DNA of 64,000 bases from Oscillospiraceae bacterium (lineage in GTDB: Bacteria; Bacillota; Clostridia; Oscillospirales; Acutalibacteraceae). The notes beneath the pieces are model-generated. The model was given only the letters and a program-made list of their open reading frames with translations. It did not search any database and had not been told where the DNA came from. Position 1 is the first letter of the stretch. Every line of letters starts with the position of its first letter. Position numbers and translations under genes: made by a program. The DNA is taken from the NCBI GenBank assembly GCA_003514385.1, contig DOQR01000004.1, positions 49,239 through 113,238 of the forward strand, given 5' to 3'. Positions 26,266-35,891 of the stretch are shown piece after piece.

Positions 26266-26303
26266 GCCGAATTTGCAAGTTTTATAGTTAGTTCATAATC
26301 AAA

Positions 26304-27266
26304 TCACAGCTCGCCTTTTAGAAATGCGTCTTTGAACCACACATTATTGACTTCAAACTGCTTGCCGTTGAGATAGTTGAGCGACTGTGCATCTGTAACA
26401 AAGTCAAACTTGAGTTTATATGAATACAGGAATTGTTTTTTATATCCGCTCTCCTTGTTCATGGAGTTGCGCCCGTATTTTCCGTCGCCGAGAAGAGGAT
26501 GACCTATCGAGGCGAAATGAGCTCTTATCTGATGTGTGCGCCCCGTCAGCAGTTCGACTTCAACGAGGCTCATATTCTTATTTTCTGCGAGCACGCGGTA
26601 TTTTGTTTTTATTTCTTTAGAACCGTCTGTCTGTCGTGTGAATACTTTGACAAGATTCTTCTTTTCGTCTTTCGTCAGCCAACCGTGCAGGATGCCTTCT
26701 TTTTCTTTCAATGTTCCGTGGACAACACAGAGATAGAATTTCTTTATTTCTCTGTCCTTGAGCTTCTGGTTCATGATTCTCAGGGCTTCCGCATTCTTGG
26801 CGGCCATGACTATTCCGCCTGTGTTGCGGTCGATTCTGTTTATTAGAGCCGGTGCAAAAGAGTTTTCGTCCGACGGATCATATTCGCCCTTTTCATAGAG
26901 ATACCGCTTGATTCGTGTCAGCAGTGTGTCGTTGTATTCGCGCTCATCGGGATGCGAAAGAAGTCCGACTTTTTTGTCGAGCAACATTATATTCTCGTCT
27001 TCGTAGATGACCGTGAGATTCGTCGAAGCGTGCATGAAATCGTATCTGTCGAACCGCTGCTCGAAAAATTCGTCGTTTATGTACATATCCACTTTGTCGC
27101 CCTCTTTTAGGCGCGTGGATATTTCGCACCGCTTGCCGTTGAGCTTTATGCGCTTGAGCCTGATGTATTTGTACATCAACGAATCGGGAAGATTCGGAAC
27201 GGTCTTTTTTATAAATTTGTCAACGCGCTGATTGGCGTCGTTTTTCCCTATAGTAAAACTTTTCAA
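26304..27266 (-). CDS. RluA-family pseudouridine synthase (RluC/RluD type)
   Basis: An S4 domain (residues about 12-75, RVDKFIKKTVPNLPDSLMYK) is followed by the RluA catalytic core with INRIDRNTGGIVMAAKN, where the Asp is catalytic, and the conserved LLTGRTHQIRAHFASIGHPL. It differs from the rluD-like gene at 40130-41065, so the window has two RluA-type enzymes. The start is TTG with GGGAGG 7 bases upstream, overlapping the previous gene's stop by 4 bases. The modified site cannot be told from sequence. Confidence 0.88.
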   Translation of the reverse strand: MKSFTIGKNDANQRVDKFIKKTVPNLPDSLMYKYIRLKRIKLNGKRCEISTRLKEGDKVDMYINDEFFEQRFDRYDFMHASTNLTVIYEDENIMLLDKKVGLLSHPDEREYNDTLLTRIKRYLYEKGEYDPSDENSFAPALINRIDRNTGGIVMAAKNAEALRIMNQKLKDREIKKFYLCVVHGTLKEKEGILHGWLTKDEKKNLVKVFTRQTDGSKEIKTKYRVLAENKNMSLVEVELLTGRTHQIRAHFASIGHPLLGDGKYGRNSMNKESGYKKQFLYSYKLKFDFVTDAQSLNYLNGKQFEVNNVWFKDAFLKGEL

Positions 27267-28141
27267 TCGCCGTTCCTCCCGCCGGATGATTTTACGAATT
27301 TTATCGCGCTCATCGCCGCTTTTGCGCCCTCTCCGACGGCAACGCTTACCTGAAGCAGACCGCCCGTGCAGTCTCCGGCGGCGAAAAGCCCCGGCAGCCC
27401 TGTTGACATATCGGCGCCGACTTTTATCGAGTTTCCCTCAACCGGTGCGCCGACTTTCTTTGCAAGGTCGCTTGCGGCGGCGCTCCCGAGCGCGATAAAC
27501 AGCCCGGAAACAGGCAGGCTTGAACCGTCTTTGAATTTAACTCCGCTGAGCCTGTTTTCGCCGTAAAGCGAATCTATCGGATCGGTTATGATTTTTATAT
27601 TGCCGAAGTCTCCGTTCGGTTCGACGCCGTTTGTGAGCAGAGTAACACTTTCTGCGACTCCCGAAAGATCGCCTATCTCGTGCAGTGCATATGCGCCGTT
27701 TCCGAGCACTGCAACATCTTTTCCGCGATAGAAAAACGCGTCGCAGACTGCGCAGTAGCTGACGCCTTTTCCCTCGAATTCTTTGATGCCGGGGATATTC
27801 ACACTTTTTCTCGCCGAGCCGGTCGCGATTATAACGGCGGGGGAGACAAAGTTATCCTCCGAGCACGATACGGTGTAATCACCGTTCCAACCGAGCGAAA
27901 AAACCTCTTCTCTGAATATATCCGCACCCAGTTCCTTTGCCTGCTCAACGCCTTGCTTTACAAGCTCCGCTCCGGAAATCGCTCCAGTGCCGAAATAATT
28001 CTCTATCTTTTCCGCTTTTTCCAGCGCTCCGCCGTCCTTGCCGATAACGGCGCAGGTGAGCCCGGCGCGCTTTATATAGAGCGCCGCCGACAGTCCCGCG
28101 AGACCGCTGCCTATAACGGTTATATCGTAGTGCCTGTCCAT
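27263..28141 (-). CDS. Thioredoxin-reductase-like FAD-disulfide flavoprotein
   Basis: A 292-residue two-domain flavoprotein. The FAD motif is GSGLAGLSAA (residues 11-20), the redox-active disulfide is CAVC at 130-133 inside VSYCAVCDAFFYRGKD, and the C-terminal FAD motif is GLFAAGDCTGG. The pyridine-nucleotide site is not canonical: residues 147-152 read GNGAYA where NADPH-dependent TrxB has a GGGxSA type loop, and the HRRxxxR phosphate-binding segment is absent (LLTNGVEPNG there). This suggests it does not use NADPH in the usual way; the ferredoxin-dependent flavin thioredoxin reductases of Clostridia are a possible match. No thioredoxin gene is adjacent. Confidence 0.82.
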   Translation of the reverse strand: MDRHYDITVIGSGLAGLSAALYIKRAGLTCAVIGKDGGALEKAEKIENYFGTGAISGAELVKQGVEQAKELGADIFREEVFSLGWNGDYTVSCSEDNFVSPAVIIATGSARKSVNIPGIKEFEGKGVSYCAVCDAFFYRGKDVAVLGNGAYALHEIGDLSGVAESVTLLTNGVEPNGDFGNIKIITDPIDSLYGENRLSGVKFKDGSSLPVSGLFIALGSAAASDLAKKVGAPVEGNSIKVGADMSTGLPGLFAAGDCTGGLLQVSVAVGEGAKAAMSAIKFVKSSGGRNGD

Positions 28142-28171
28142 ATATGCCTCCGATTAAAGTAACATATGATG

Positions 28172-28200
28172 ATTATAGCCTATTTTTAATTTTATTAACA
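28172..28200 (-). promoter_or_regulatory. Putative promoter of the TrxB-like/RluA operon
   Basis: TATAAT on the minus strand (28172-28177) with a weak -35, TGTTAA (28195-28200), 17 bases away. Confidence 0.45.
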
Positions 28201-28268
28201 GCCTTGAAAGAAAAATTTTTTATTAACACGGATTTTGTAAATATACAGAAGTTTTTATATTATTGAGC

Positions 28269-28297
28269 TTGTGCAAATTCACTTTTTGTTGTATAAT
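28269..28297 (+). promoter_or_regulatory. SigA-type promoter before miaB
   Basis: TTGTGC (28269-28274), 17-base spacer, TATAAT (28292-28297), 34 bases before the miaB start in the divergent intergenic region. Confidence 0.65.
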
Positions 28298-28331
28298 AAA
28301 CTGATTAAAAATTTTTCGGAGGAGAACTGAT

Positions 28332-29759
28332 TTGCCGCTTTCCAAAGACAGAAACATAATTGTTCCGCAGGAGGAGCTCGACAGACAGATGGAGTTCTGC
28401 GGACTTGTGCATACAGTGCTTGAAACGCGCCTTGACGGGCGCAAGCCGCTTGCTTATGTCCATACTTTCGGCTGTCAGGGCAATGTTGCCGACAGCGAGA
28501 GACTCAAAGGCTTGCTTGAAAAAATGGGCTTCGGATTCACAGAAGAGCCGGAAAACGCGGATATATCGCTGTTCAACACCTGTGCCGTCCGAGAGCACGC
28601 CGAAGACAGACTCTTCGGAAATGTCGGTGCACTCAAGAAAATAAAAGAGAAGAATCCCGACTTCAAAATAATCCTCTGCGGATGCATGATGCAGCAGGAG
28701 AGGATAGCCGAAAAGATTCAGAAGAGCTATCCGTTTGTCGATATAGTTTTCGGCACTCATGCCGCACATAAATTCCCGGAGCTGCTTTATCGTGCTCTGT
28801 CTACCGGCAAGCGTGTGTTTGAAATCGAAAATTCCGACGGCGTTATCGCGGAAGACCTGCCTCTGCACAGAGACAGCACATTCAAAGCGTGGCTGCCGAT
28901 AATGTACGGGTGCAACAACTTCTGCACTTACTGTATAGTCCCATATGTCCGCGGACGCGAGCGCAGCCGCAGCAGCGATATTATAATCAGCGAGGCGTGC
29001 GAGCTTGTCAGGAGCGGATATAAAGAGATAACCCTGCTCGGACAGAATGTCAATTCCTACGGAAACGACCGTGATGGCGAGATGAACTTTGCCTCTCTTC
29101 TGCGCGAGATAAATAATATCGACGGCGATTTTATTATACGTTTCATGACCTCGCACCCGAAAGACTGCACGCATGAGCTGCTTGACACCATGGCGCAGTG
29201 CGAAAAGGTTGCAAAGCACCTGCATCTTCCCGTCCAGTGCGGAAACGACAGGGTGCTAAAAGCAATGAATCGCGGATATACGGCTGAAAAGTATCTCTCC
29301 CTGCTCGAATATGCCCGCAGCGTCATGCCGGAGCTTTCGGTGACGAGCGATATAATTGTCGGCTTTCCGGGCGAGACTTACGAAGAATTTCTCGACACTG
29401 TGAAGCTTATTGAAAAAGCGCAGTACACGTCGCTTTATACTTTTATTTTCTCACCCCGCGAGGGCACCCGTGCCGCAAAGATGGACGACCCCGTTTCGAG
29501 AGAAGAAAAGGGAAAATGGTTCTCAGAGCTTTGTGCCGCGCAGGAAAAAATCGCGGCGGTGCGAACTTCTGCGATGGTTGGCAGGGAATACCGCGTTCTC
29601 TGTGAATCAAAAGCCAAGAAGGACGGCTATATATCGGGCAGAACGCAGGGGAATATAATAATTGAGTTTCCGGCGGACGAGTCGGTTATAGGCTCATTCA
29701 GAACCGTCAGAGTGACCGAAGCTCTGATATGGATGCTCAAAGGCGAACTCGCCGATTGA
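28332..29759 (+). CDS. miaB: tRNA-2-methylthio-N6-dimethylallyladenosine synthase
   Basis: A radical SAM methylthiotransferase that completes ms2i6A37 in tRNA. The N-terminal MTTase domain has its cluster cysteines in TFGCQGNVAD, FNTCAVREHA and CGCMMQQ. The radical SAM CxxxCxxC is CNNFCTYC, followed by IVPYVRGRERSR. A C-terminal TRAM domain (about residues 400-470) ends the protein. TTG 28332 is the start, with GGAGGAG 6 bases upstream. The partner miaA is encoded at 34944. Confidence 0.95.
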   Translation: MPLSKDRNIIVPQEELDRQMEFCGLVHTVLETRLDGRKPLAYVHTFGCQGNVADSERLKGLLEKMGFGFTEEPENADISLFNTCAVREHAEDRLFGNVGALKKIKEKNPDFKIILCGCMMQQERIAEKIQKSYPFVDIVFGTHAAHKFPELLYRALSTGKRVFEIENSDGVIAEDLPLHRDSTFKAWLPIMYGCNNFCTYCIVPYVRGRERSRSSDIIISEACELVRSGYKEITLLGQNVNSYGNDRDGEMNFASLLREINNIDGDFIIRFMTSHPKDCTHELLDTMAQCEKVAKHLHLPVQCGNDRVLKAMNRGYTAEKYLSLLEYARSVMPELSVTSDIIVGFPGETYEEFLDTVKLIEKAQYTSLYTFIFSPREGTRAAKMDDPVSREEKGKWFSELCAAQEKIAAVRTSAMVGREYRVLCESKAKKDGYISGRTQGNIIIEFPADESVIGSFRTVRVTEALIWMLKGELAD

Positions 29760-29818
29760 AAATGCTATATCTCCGCTTTGCGGATAATGATATAAGATAA
29801 ATTTCAAGGAGTACAGTT

Positions 29819-30229
29819 ATGGACATCATCAAACTTACAAGAGAACTCGGCGCAGCTATCCAGCAGGATGACAGATACGCAAAGTTCCAGGCAGCTCAGA
29901 AGGCAAATGAAGAGGACAAGGATCTCAACGACCTCATGGGCAAGATCCAGCTCGTTCATATGTCTTATCAGCATGAGGCAAGCAAGGAAGACGCCAACGA
30001 GCAGAAGCTTGCTGCATACGAGACCGAGTTCAACGATCTCTACAAGAAGGTCATGGAGAACGAGCATATGCGCGACTACGAAGTTGCAAGAGCCGAGATA
30101 GATGAAATGATGCATTATATCACCGGCATCCTTGCTCTTTGCATCCAGGGCGAAGATCCCGCAACCTGCGAGCCTGAAGAAGAGCACCATCACTGCGGCG
30201 GAGACTGCTCCGGCTGCTCGGGCTGCTGA
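29819..30229 (+). CDS. YlbF/YmcA-family regulator with Cys/His-rich tail
   Basis: A 136-residue helical protein of the YlbF/YmcA family (DIIKLTRELGAAIQQDDRY, then KVMENEHMRDYEVARAEIDEMM). In B. subtilis YmcA, YlbF and YaaT form an iron-sulfur-containing complex that affects RNase Y, sporulation and competence, and ymcA lies close to miaB and mutS as here. The last 25 or so residues are unusual: an acidic segment, then HHHCGGDCSGCSGC, with four cysteines plus histidines, which suggests metal or Fe-S binding. AAGGAG precedes the ATG. Confidence 0.87.
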   Translation: MDIIKLTRELGAAIQQDDRYAKFQAAQKANEEDKDLNDLMGKIQLVHMSYQHEASKEDANEQKLAAYETEFNDLYKKVMENEHMRDYEVARAEIDEMMHYITGILALCIQGEDPATCEPEEEHHHCGGDCSGCSGC

Positions 30230-30243
30230 TTATTGCATATCCT

Positions 30244-30283
30244 GCTCCGCGGGCAACTCCCGCGGAGCTGAAAGCTTTTTATT
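30244..30283 (+). terminator. Hairpin terminator between ylbF-like gene and mutS
   Basis: Perfect 10-base arms GCTCCGCGGG (30244-30253) and CCCGCGGAGC (30259-30268), followed after a few bases by CTTTTTATTTT. It is likely a partial terminator, as mutS has no obvious promoter of its own. Confidence 0.75.
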
Positions 30284-30316
30284 TTGCGGCACAGCCGCTG
30301 AGAGGACGGTATCGGA

Positions 30317-32935
30317 ATGGCAGAGCTTTCTCCGATGATGAAACAGTATTTTGAAACCAAAAAGAAATATCCCGATACGATACTGATGTTCAGACTCGGT
30401 GATTTCTATGAGATGTTCTTTGACGATGCGGTAACTGCGTCGCGCGAACTCGAACTTGTGCTGACAGGCAGAGCCTGCGGGCAGGAGGAGCGCGCCCCGA
30501 TGTGCGGAGTGCCGTTTCACAGCGCGGACAGCTACATGGCGCGCCTTGTTGCAAAGGGTTACAAAGTCGCCATATGCGAGCAGATGGAGGATCCCGCACT
30601 CGCAAAGGGTCTTGTCAAGCGCGAAGTCGTCAGAGTTCTGACCCCCGGCACGGTCATTGAAAACAGCATGCTCAACGAGGGCAGAAACAATTTCCTCGCG
30701 AGCGTGTATTTTACCGGCGAGTCGGCGGGCGTCTGCTTTATAGATGTCTCGACGGGTTCCGTCAACCTGACCGAGCTTGCCGCTCCCGCGCTCCCCGATA
30801 AGATAATCAACGAGATAGGTAGATTTATGCCCAGCGAGATAGTTTTCAATTCCGCATCTTCCTCTCTTACCAAGGTGTTCTCGTTCATTTCAAACAAGAC
30901 CGAAGCCCTTGCACAGGAGCTCGGCGACGATTATTTCGATCCGCAGTCAAGCGCCGAAATAATACTCAAACATTTCAAAAAAGACAGTCTCTCCGAGCTT
31001 GAACTCAATGAGACGGGCGCAGCGGTTTCGGCACTCGGAGCGGCGCTCAAATATCTTACCGAAGTTCAGCGCAACGATCTTGAAAACATATCTTCGATAT
31101 CGTTCTATTCGGAACTCAATTTCATGCGCCTCGATGTTGCGGCACTGCGCAATCTCGAAATAGTCGAGACTCTCAGAAACCGCGAAAAACGCGGCTCTCT
31201 GCTCTGGGTGCTCGATAAAACCCGCACGCCGATGGGCAAGCGAATGATTCGCGCGTGGCTCGAACGCCCGCTGCTCAGCATGGCGCGCATAACAAAGCGC
31301 CATAACGCCGTAGCGGAGCTTGTCTCTCAGCCTATGGCGAGGCAGGAGCTCAGCGAAAGTATGTCGGGCATACATGACCTCGAGCGCCTTATAACAAGAA
31401 TATCCTTCGGCACTGCCGGTGCAAAGGATCTGCGTGCGCTTGCGCTCGCGGCATCTTGTCTGCCGGAGCTCAAAGAAAAAGTCTCGGCGCTCTCGTCCTC
31501 TCTGATGCAGGAGTGTGCCGAAAATATGGACACGCTTTCCGATATCTATGAGCTGATAGATGCCGCGATAGTTGAAGAGCCGCCGTTTTCCGTTCGCGAG
31601 GGCGGCATGATAAAGGACGGCTTCCATCCGGAACTTGATTCCCTGCGCGATATAGTTTTAAACGGCAAAGATTATATCGCCGCCATTCAGCAGCAGGAGC
31701 AGGAAAAGACCGGAATAGCGAAACTTAAAATAGGATATAACAGGGTATTCGGCTACTACATAGAAGTGCCCAACGCTTACAAAGAGCTTGTACCCGATGA
31801 ATATATAAGAAAACAGACTCTTGCAAATTGCGAGAGATTCATTACTCAGGAGCTAAAAGACCTCGAGGCAAAAGTTCTCGGAGCACAGGACAGAATAGTC
31901 AAGCTCGAATACGAGATTTTCGACGATATCAGAAAACGCACCGGCGCAGAGCTTGCCAGAGTTCAGCGTACCGCTGCGGCAGTGGCACAGCTCGATGTCC
32001 TCTGTTCATTTGCTCAGGCTGCGCTCGAAAATAACTATGTCTGCCCTCAGATGTCCGCAGAGCCGGTTATAAAGATAAACGAAGGACGCCATCCCGTTGT
32101 TGAAAAAATGCTCAACGGCGAACCGTTCGTTCCGAATGACACCGTTCTCGACTGTGCTGACGACCGTTGTGCGATAATAACCGGTCCCAATATGGCAGGT
32201 AAGTCCACATATATGCGTCAGGTCGCACTCGTCTGCGTCATGGCGCAGGCAGGAAGCTTTGTTCCCGCCGCGAGCGCGGAGCTCGGAATAGTTGACAGCG
32301 TGTTTACTCGAATCGGCGCATCCGACGACCTTTCAGCCGGACAGTCGACGTTTATGGTCGAGATGAGCGAGGTTGCATCGATACTCAATAACGCAACTTC
32401 GAGAAGCCTTATAATTTTTGATGAGATAGGAAGAGGTACTTCCACTTTCGACGGCATGAGCATCGCGCGAGCCGTGCTCGAATATGCCGCGGACAAAAAG
32501 CGCATCGGCGCAAAGACTCTTTTTGCCACTCATTATCACGAGCTGACCGAGCTCGAGGGGCAGATAGACGGCGTCAAGAATTACAATATAGCCGTCAAAA
32601 AGCGCGGCGATGACATAACCTTCCTGCGCCGTATAGTGCGCGGCGGAGCGGACGGAAGCTACGGAATCGAGGTTGCGAAGCTCGCCGGAGTTCCGAAGCC
32701 GGTCGTTGAGAGGGCGAAAAAAGTTCTCAAAGAACTCGAAGAGAGCGGACTCGTGCTCGTTCGCGACCGTGAACCGAGCACAGCTGTTGAACCCGACGCC
32801 GGGCAAATTTCGTTCGGTCAAAACAGTTCAAATGAGATAGTCGAAAAACTTAAAGTACTCGATGTCAACACGCTGACGCCGATAGAGGCAATGGGCGTGC
32901 TCTATGAGCTGACAAAGAGCGCAAAAGAAATATAA
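30317..32935 (+). CDS. mutS: DNA mismatch repair protein MutS
   Basis: Recognises mispairs and starts repair. The mismatch-binding Phe-x-Glu is in LGDFYEMFFDDA near residue 36. The lever and clamp regions follow, then the ATPase with Walker A GPNMAGKST, DDLSAGQSTFMVEM, Walker B FDEIGRGTSTFDG, and ATHYHEL. 872 residues, full length MutS1. Followed after 12 bases by mutL. Confidence 0.97.
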   Translation: MAELSPMMKQYFETKKKYPDTILMFRLGDFYEMFFDDAVTASRELELVLTGRACGQEERAPMCGVPFHSADSYMARLVAKGYKVAICEQMEDPALAKGLVKREVVRVLTPGTVIENSMLNEGRNNFLASVYFTGESAGVCFIDVSTGSVNLTELAAPALPDKIINEIGRFMPSEIVFNSASSSLTKVFSFISNKTEALAQELGDDYFDPQSSAEIILKHFKKDSLSELELNETGAAVSALGAALKYLTEVQRNDLENISSISFYSELNFMRLDVAALRNLEIVETLRNREKRGSLLWVLDKTRTPMGKRMIRAWLERPLLSMARITKRHNAVAELVSQPMARQELSESMSGIHDLERLITRISFGTAGAKDLRALALAASCLPELKEKVSALSSSLMQECAENMDTLSDIYELIDAAIVEEPPFSVREGGMIKDGFHPELDSLRDIVLNGKDYIAAIQQQEQEKTGIAKLKIGYNRVFGYYIEVPNAYKELVPDEYIRKQTLANCERFITQELKDLEAKVLGAQDRIVKLEYEIFDDIRKRTGAELARVQRTAAAVAQLDVLCSFAQAALENNYVCPQMSAEPVIKINEGRHPVVEKMLNGEPFVPNDTVLDCADDRCAIITGPNMAGKSTYMRQVALVCVMAQAGSFVPAASAELGIVDSVFTRIGASDDLSAGQSTFMVEMSEVASILNNATSRSLIIFDEIGRGTSTFDGMSIARAVLEYAADKKRIGAKTLFATHYHELTELEGQIDGVKNYNIAVKKRGDDITFLRRIVRGGADGSYGIEVAKLAGVPKPVVERAKKVLKELEESGLVLVRDREPSTAVEPDAGQISFGQNSSNEIVEKLKVLDVNTLTPIEAMGVLYELTKSAKEI

Positions 32936-32947
32936 CAGGAGAAAACC

Positions 32948-34957
32948 ATGCCGAAGATAAAAGTCCTGCCAAAAGAAATAGCGGAGCTTATTGCCGCGGG
33001 CGAAGTTGTCGAAAGACCCGCGTCTGTTATAAAAGAGCTTATGGAGAACGCAATAGATGCGGGCTCTTCTTCGGTCACGGTTGAAATAAAAAACGGCGGA
33101 ATAACTTATATCCGCGTAACGGACAACGGATGCGGAATAAGCCGCGATGATATACATACAGCGTTTATCAGCCACGCCACAAGTAAGATAAGCACGCGCG
33201 ATGATCTCTATGCCATAGGCACTCTCGGATTCAGAGGCGAAGCACTCGCCTCCATAGCTGCGGTTTCAAATGTCGAGGTACTTACAAGAACGCCCGAAGA
33301 AGAGACCGGGACGCGCTATTGCATCAGCGCGGGCGAAGAGACACTTGTTGATGATGCAGGATGCCCACTCGGCACGACAATAGTTGTCAGGGATCTTTTC
33401 TTCAACACTCCCGCGAGAATGAAGTTCCTCAAAAAGGATGTCTCCGAGGCTAACGCGGTCGCAAGCATAGTTGATAAAATTGCGCTCTCAAACCCGGATG
33501 TTTCAATAAGATTCATCAGAGAGGGCAAGAATACACTGTTCACCTCCGGCAGCGGAGATCTCAAAACCACGGCATATGAGATATTCGGCAAGGATTTTTC
33601 AGACGGACTTATTGAAGCCGATTACAGCTTTGAATCTGTGCAGATAAGCGGACTCATCTCAAAGCCGACAAAATCGCGTCCGAACCGCAATATGCAGTTT
33701 TTCTTTGTCAACGGCAGGCTTGTGAAGTCGGGTACGGCTTCTGCGGCGCTGAGCGAAGCATATAAAAATTCTATAATGGTCGGCAAGTTCCCGTATTGCG
33801 TGCTAAATATAACGACAGCTCCCGGGCTTGTCGATGTAAATGTCCATCCCGCAAAGACGGAAGTCCGCTTTGCAAACGAGCGAACGGTTTTCAGCGCGGT
33901 ATATTATGCCGCAAAAAATGCACTTGAGCGCAGAGATGAAGCGCCGAAAGTCTCTATTCCGAGGACACCGCAGGCGGAGCTCTTCGAGCCTGCACGTCCA
34001 AAGACTGAGCAGATGAGACTGTCGGAAAAGCAGCCTGATTTCTGGAATCGTATGTCATCTTCCGAATACCGTTCGGCGCAGCAGCCGGAAAAGCCGAGAT
34101 ACAGCTATCCGCAGCAGTCTGCACCTGCGCCGCGCGAGGATATTGTGTCTGTTGCAAGTCCCGATAAAAAGCCTGAAACGGCAGATACAGAGCCGTCGAC
34201 TATTCAGCATTTTCTCGATGCGCAGAGGGCGAAAAAAGAGGAGACGGCTGTCATTGAGCCTGAAGTATGCACTGAACCCGAACCGATAGCTGAACCTGCT
34301 GCGGTTTCCGAAGAAAAAGAAGAAATTCAGACCGTTGATACAACTGTAGAGGATAAAATTGAAGATAAACTAAAAGACAAACCCGAAGAACTTCCCGTAA
34401 TCGTTATCGGCGAGGCGTTCAGAACATATATAATCGTCCAGCAGGGGGAGAGCATCTTTCTTGTTGACAAGCACGCTGCGCATGAGAGAATGTTGTTCAA
34501 TGAACTTGTCAAAAACGATACCAAGCGTTCCACTCAGATGCTTTTAACCCCGATAACCGTAACGCTCAGCAAAGAGGAATATTCTGCTGTGCTTGATAAT
34601 CTTGATATGCTCATGCAGGCGGGATTTGCGGTTGAAGATTTCGGATATTCTGTTGTTATAGTCCGCGAATGCCCGATGGAGATATCCGCTGATGAAGTTC
34701 CCGATGTTGTCGCAGAGCTTGCCGGATATCTTGTTGAAAACAGGCAGAAGCTCATATCCGAAAAGAAAGAGTGGCTGTTCAGCCTCATGGCGTGCAAGGC
34801 GGCGATAAAAGGCGGAATGTACACTACCGAATACGAACGCGAGCTGTTTATAAAGCGACTGTTCGCGAGCCCCGAGATAAGATACTGTCCGCACGGCAGA
34901 CCCGTCATGATCGAGATAACCAGGCGTGAATTGGAGAAGAACTTTGGACGAGCGTAA
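32948..34957 (+). CDS. mutL: DNA mismatch repair endonuclease MutL
   Basis: An N-terminal GHKL ATPase (ELMENAIDAGSS, DNGCGI, GFRGEALASI) and a Pro/Glu-rich linker (residues about 330-470) precede the C-terminal dimer and nuclease domain. The endonuclease metal motif is DKHAAHERMLFNE, matching DxHAxxExxxxE with Lys where Gln or Met is usual. It is accompanied by ACKAAIKGG and CPHGRP, so the enzyme is predicted to be nicking-competent, as in other bacteria without MutH. 669 residues. Confidence 0.96.
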   Translation: MPKIKVLPKEIAELIAAGEVVERPASVIKELMENAIDAGSSSVTVEIKNGGITYIRVTDNGCGISRDDIHTAFISHATSKISTRDDLYAIGTLGFRGEALASIAAVSNVEVLTRTPEEETGTRYCISAGEETLVDDAGCPLGTTIVVRDLFFNTPARMKFLKKDVSEANAVASIVDKIALSNPDVSIRFIREGKNTLFTSGSGDLKTTAYEIFGKDFSDGLIEADYSFESVQISGLISKPTKSRPNRNMQFFFVNGRLVKSGTASAALSEAYKNSIMVGKFPYCVLNITTAPGLVDVNVHPAKTEVRFANERTVFSAVYYAAKNALERRDEAPKVSIPRTPQAELFEPARPKTEQMRLSEKQPDFWNRMSSSEYRSAQQPEKPRYSYPQQSAPAPREDIVSVASPDKKPETADTEPSTIQHFLDAQRAKKEETAVIEPEVCTEPEPIAEPAAVSEEKEEIQTVDTTVEDKIEDKLKDKPEELPVIVIGEAFRTYIIVQQGESIFLVDKHAAHERMLFNELVKNDTKRSTQMLLTPITVTLSKEEYSAVLDNLDMLMQAGFAVEDFGYSVVIVRECPMEISADEVPDVVAELAGYLVENRQKLISEKKEWLFSLMACKAAIKGGMYTTEYERELFIKRLFASPEIRYCPHGRPVMIEITRRELEKNFGRA

Positions 34958-35891
34958 GAAAATAAAAATAGCCGCTGTCGTCGGCCCAACAGCGTCAGGC
35001 AAGACAAAGCTTGCGGTGGATATCTGCCGCGCACTCAACGGCGAGGCGGTCTCCTGCGATTCGATGCAGATATATAAATATATGGATATCGCCACTGCTA
35101 AGCCAACGGCTCAGGAGATGTGCGGGATACCGCATCATATGCTTGATTTTCTCGAACCCGGCGAAAAATACAGCGTCGCTGCTTACTGCGCAGAAGCGGG
35201 AAAGTGTATAGATGATATATCAGGCAGGGGTAAGCTCCCCGTGCTCGTCGGCGGAACAGGACTCTACTATTCTTCACTCGTCGACAATATTTCATTTGCC
35301 GACGAGGACGACGATGCTTCAATACGCAGTGAGCTTGAACGCCGCGCGGAGAGCGAAGGCATTGAAACGCTCCACAAGGAACTCTCGGCTATCGACCCTG
35401 AAACCGCCGCGCAGCTCCATCTCAACAATCGCGGACGGATTATAAGAGCGCTCGAGGTCTATTATAAGACCGGGGTCACAATGAGTGAACAGCAGCGCAG
35501 GTCAAGGCTTGTTGAGCCTAAATATGACTGCACAGCGGTGTGTCTCGATGTGCGCGACAGACAGTTTTTATATGACAGGATCGACCACAGGGTCGATATA
35601 ATGATTGAAAACGGTCTTATCGAAGAGGCGAGGCGTTTTCTCTCCGGCGAACTCGGCAAAACATCAGGGCAAGCTATAGGCTATAAAGAATTGCAGCCCT
35701 ATTTCAACGGGGAAATATCGCTTGATGATGCAATAGATAATCTCAAACGCTCCACGCGCCGTTACGCCAAACGCCAGCTGACATGGTTCAGGCGCGACGA
35801 GAGAATAACACATCTGTATATAGACGAAATGTCATACGACGAACTGCTAAAGACGGCAGTCGGGATAATAGAAAGGGGGATCGCAGAATGA
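34944..35891 (+). CDS. miaA: tRNA dimethylallyltransferase
   Basis: Adds a dimethylallyl group to A37 of tRNAs reading UNN codons, the step before MiaB. The P-loop is GPTASGKTKLA, followed by SCDSMQIYKYMDI, GGTGLYYSSL, and the KRSTRRYAKRQLTWFRR segment. I choose TTG 34944 behind GGAGAAG rather than TTG 34926, so it overlaps mutL by 14 bases. Having miaB and miaA flank mutSL is standard for Firmicutes. Confidence 0.94.
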   Translation: MDERKKIKIAAVVGPTASGKTKLAVDICRALNGEAVSCDSMQIYKYMDIATAKPTAQEMCGIPHHMLDFLEPGEKYSVAAYCAEAGKCIDDISGRGKLPVLVGGTGLYYSSLVDNISFADEDDDASIRSELERRAESEGIETLHKELSAIDPETAAQLHLNNRGRIIRALEVYYKTGVTMSEQQRRSRLVEPKYDCTAVCLDVRDRQFLYDRIDHRVDIMIENGLIEEARRFLSGELGKTSGQAIGYKELQPYFNGEISLDDAIDNLKRSTRRYAKRQLTWFRRDERITHLYIDEMSYDELLKTAVGIIERGIAE

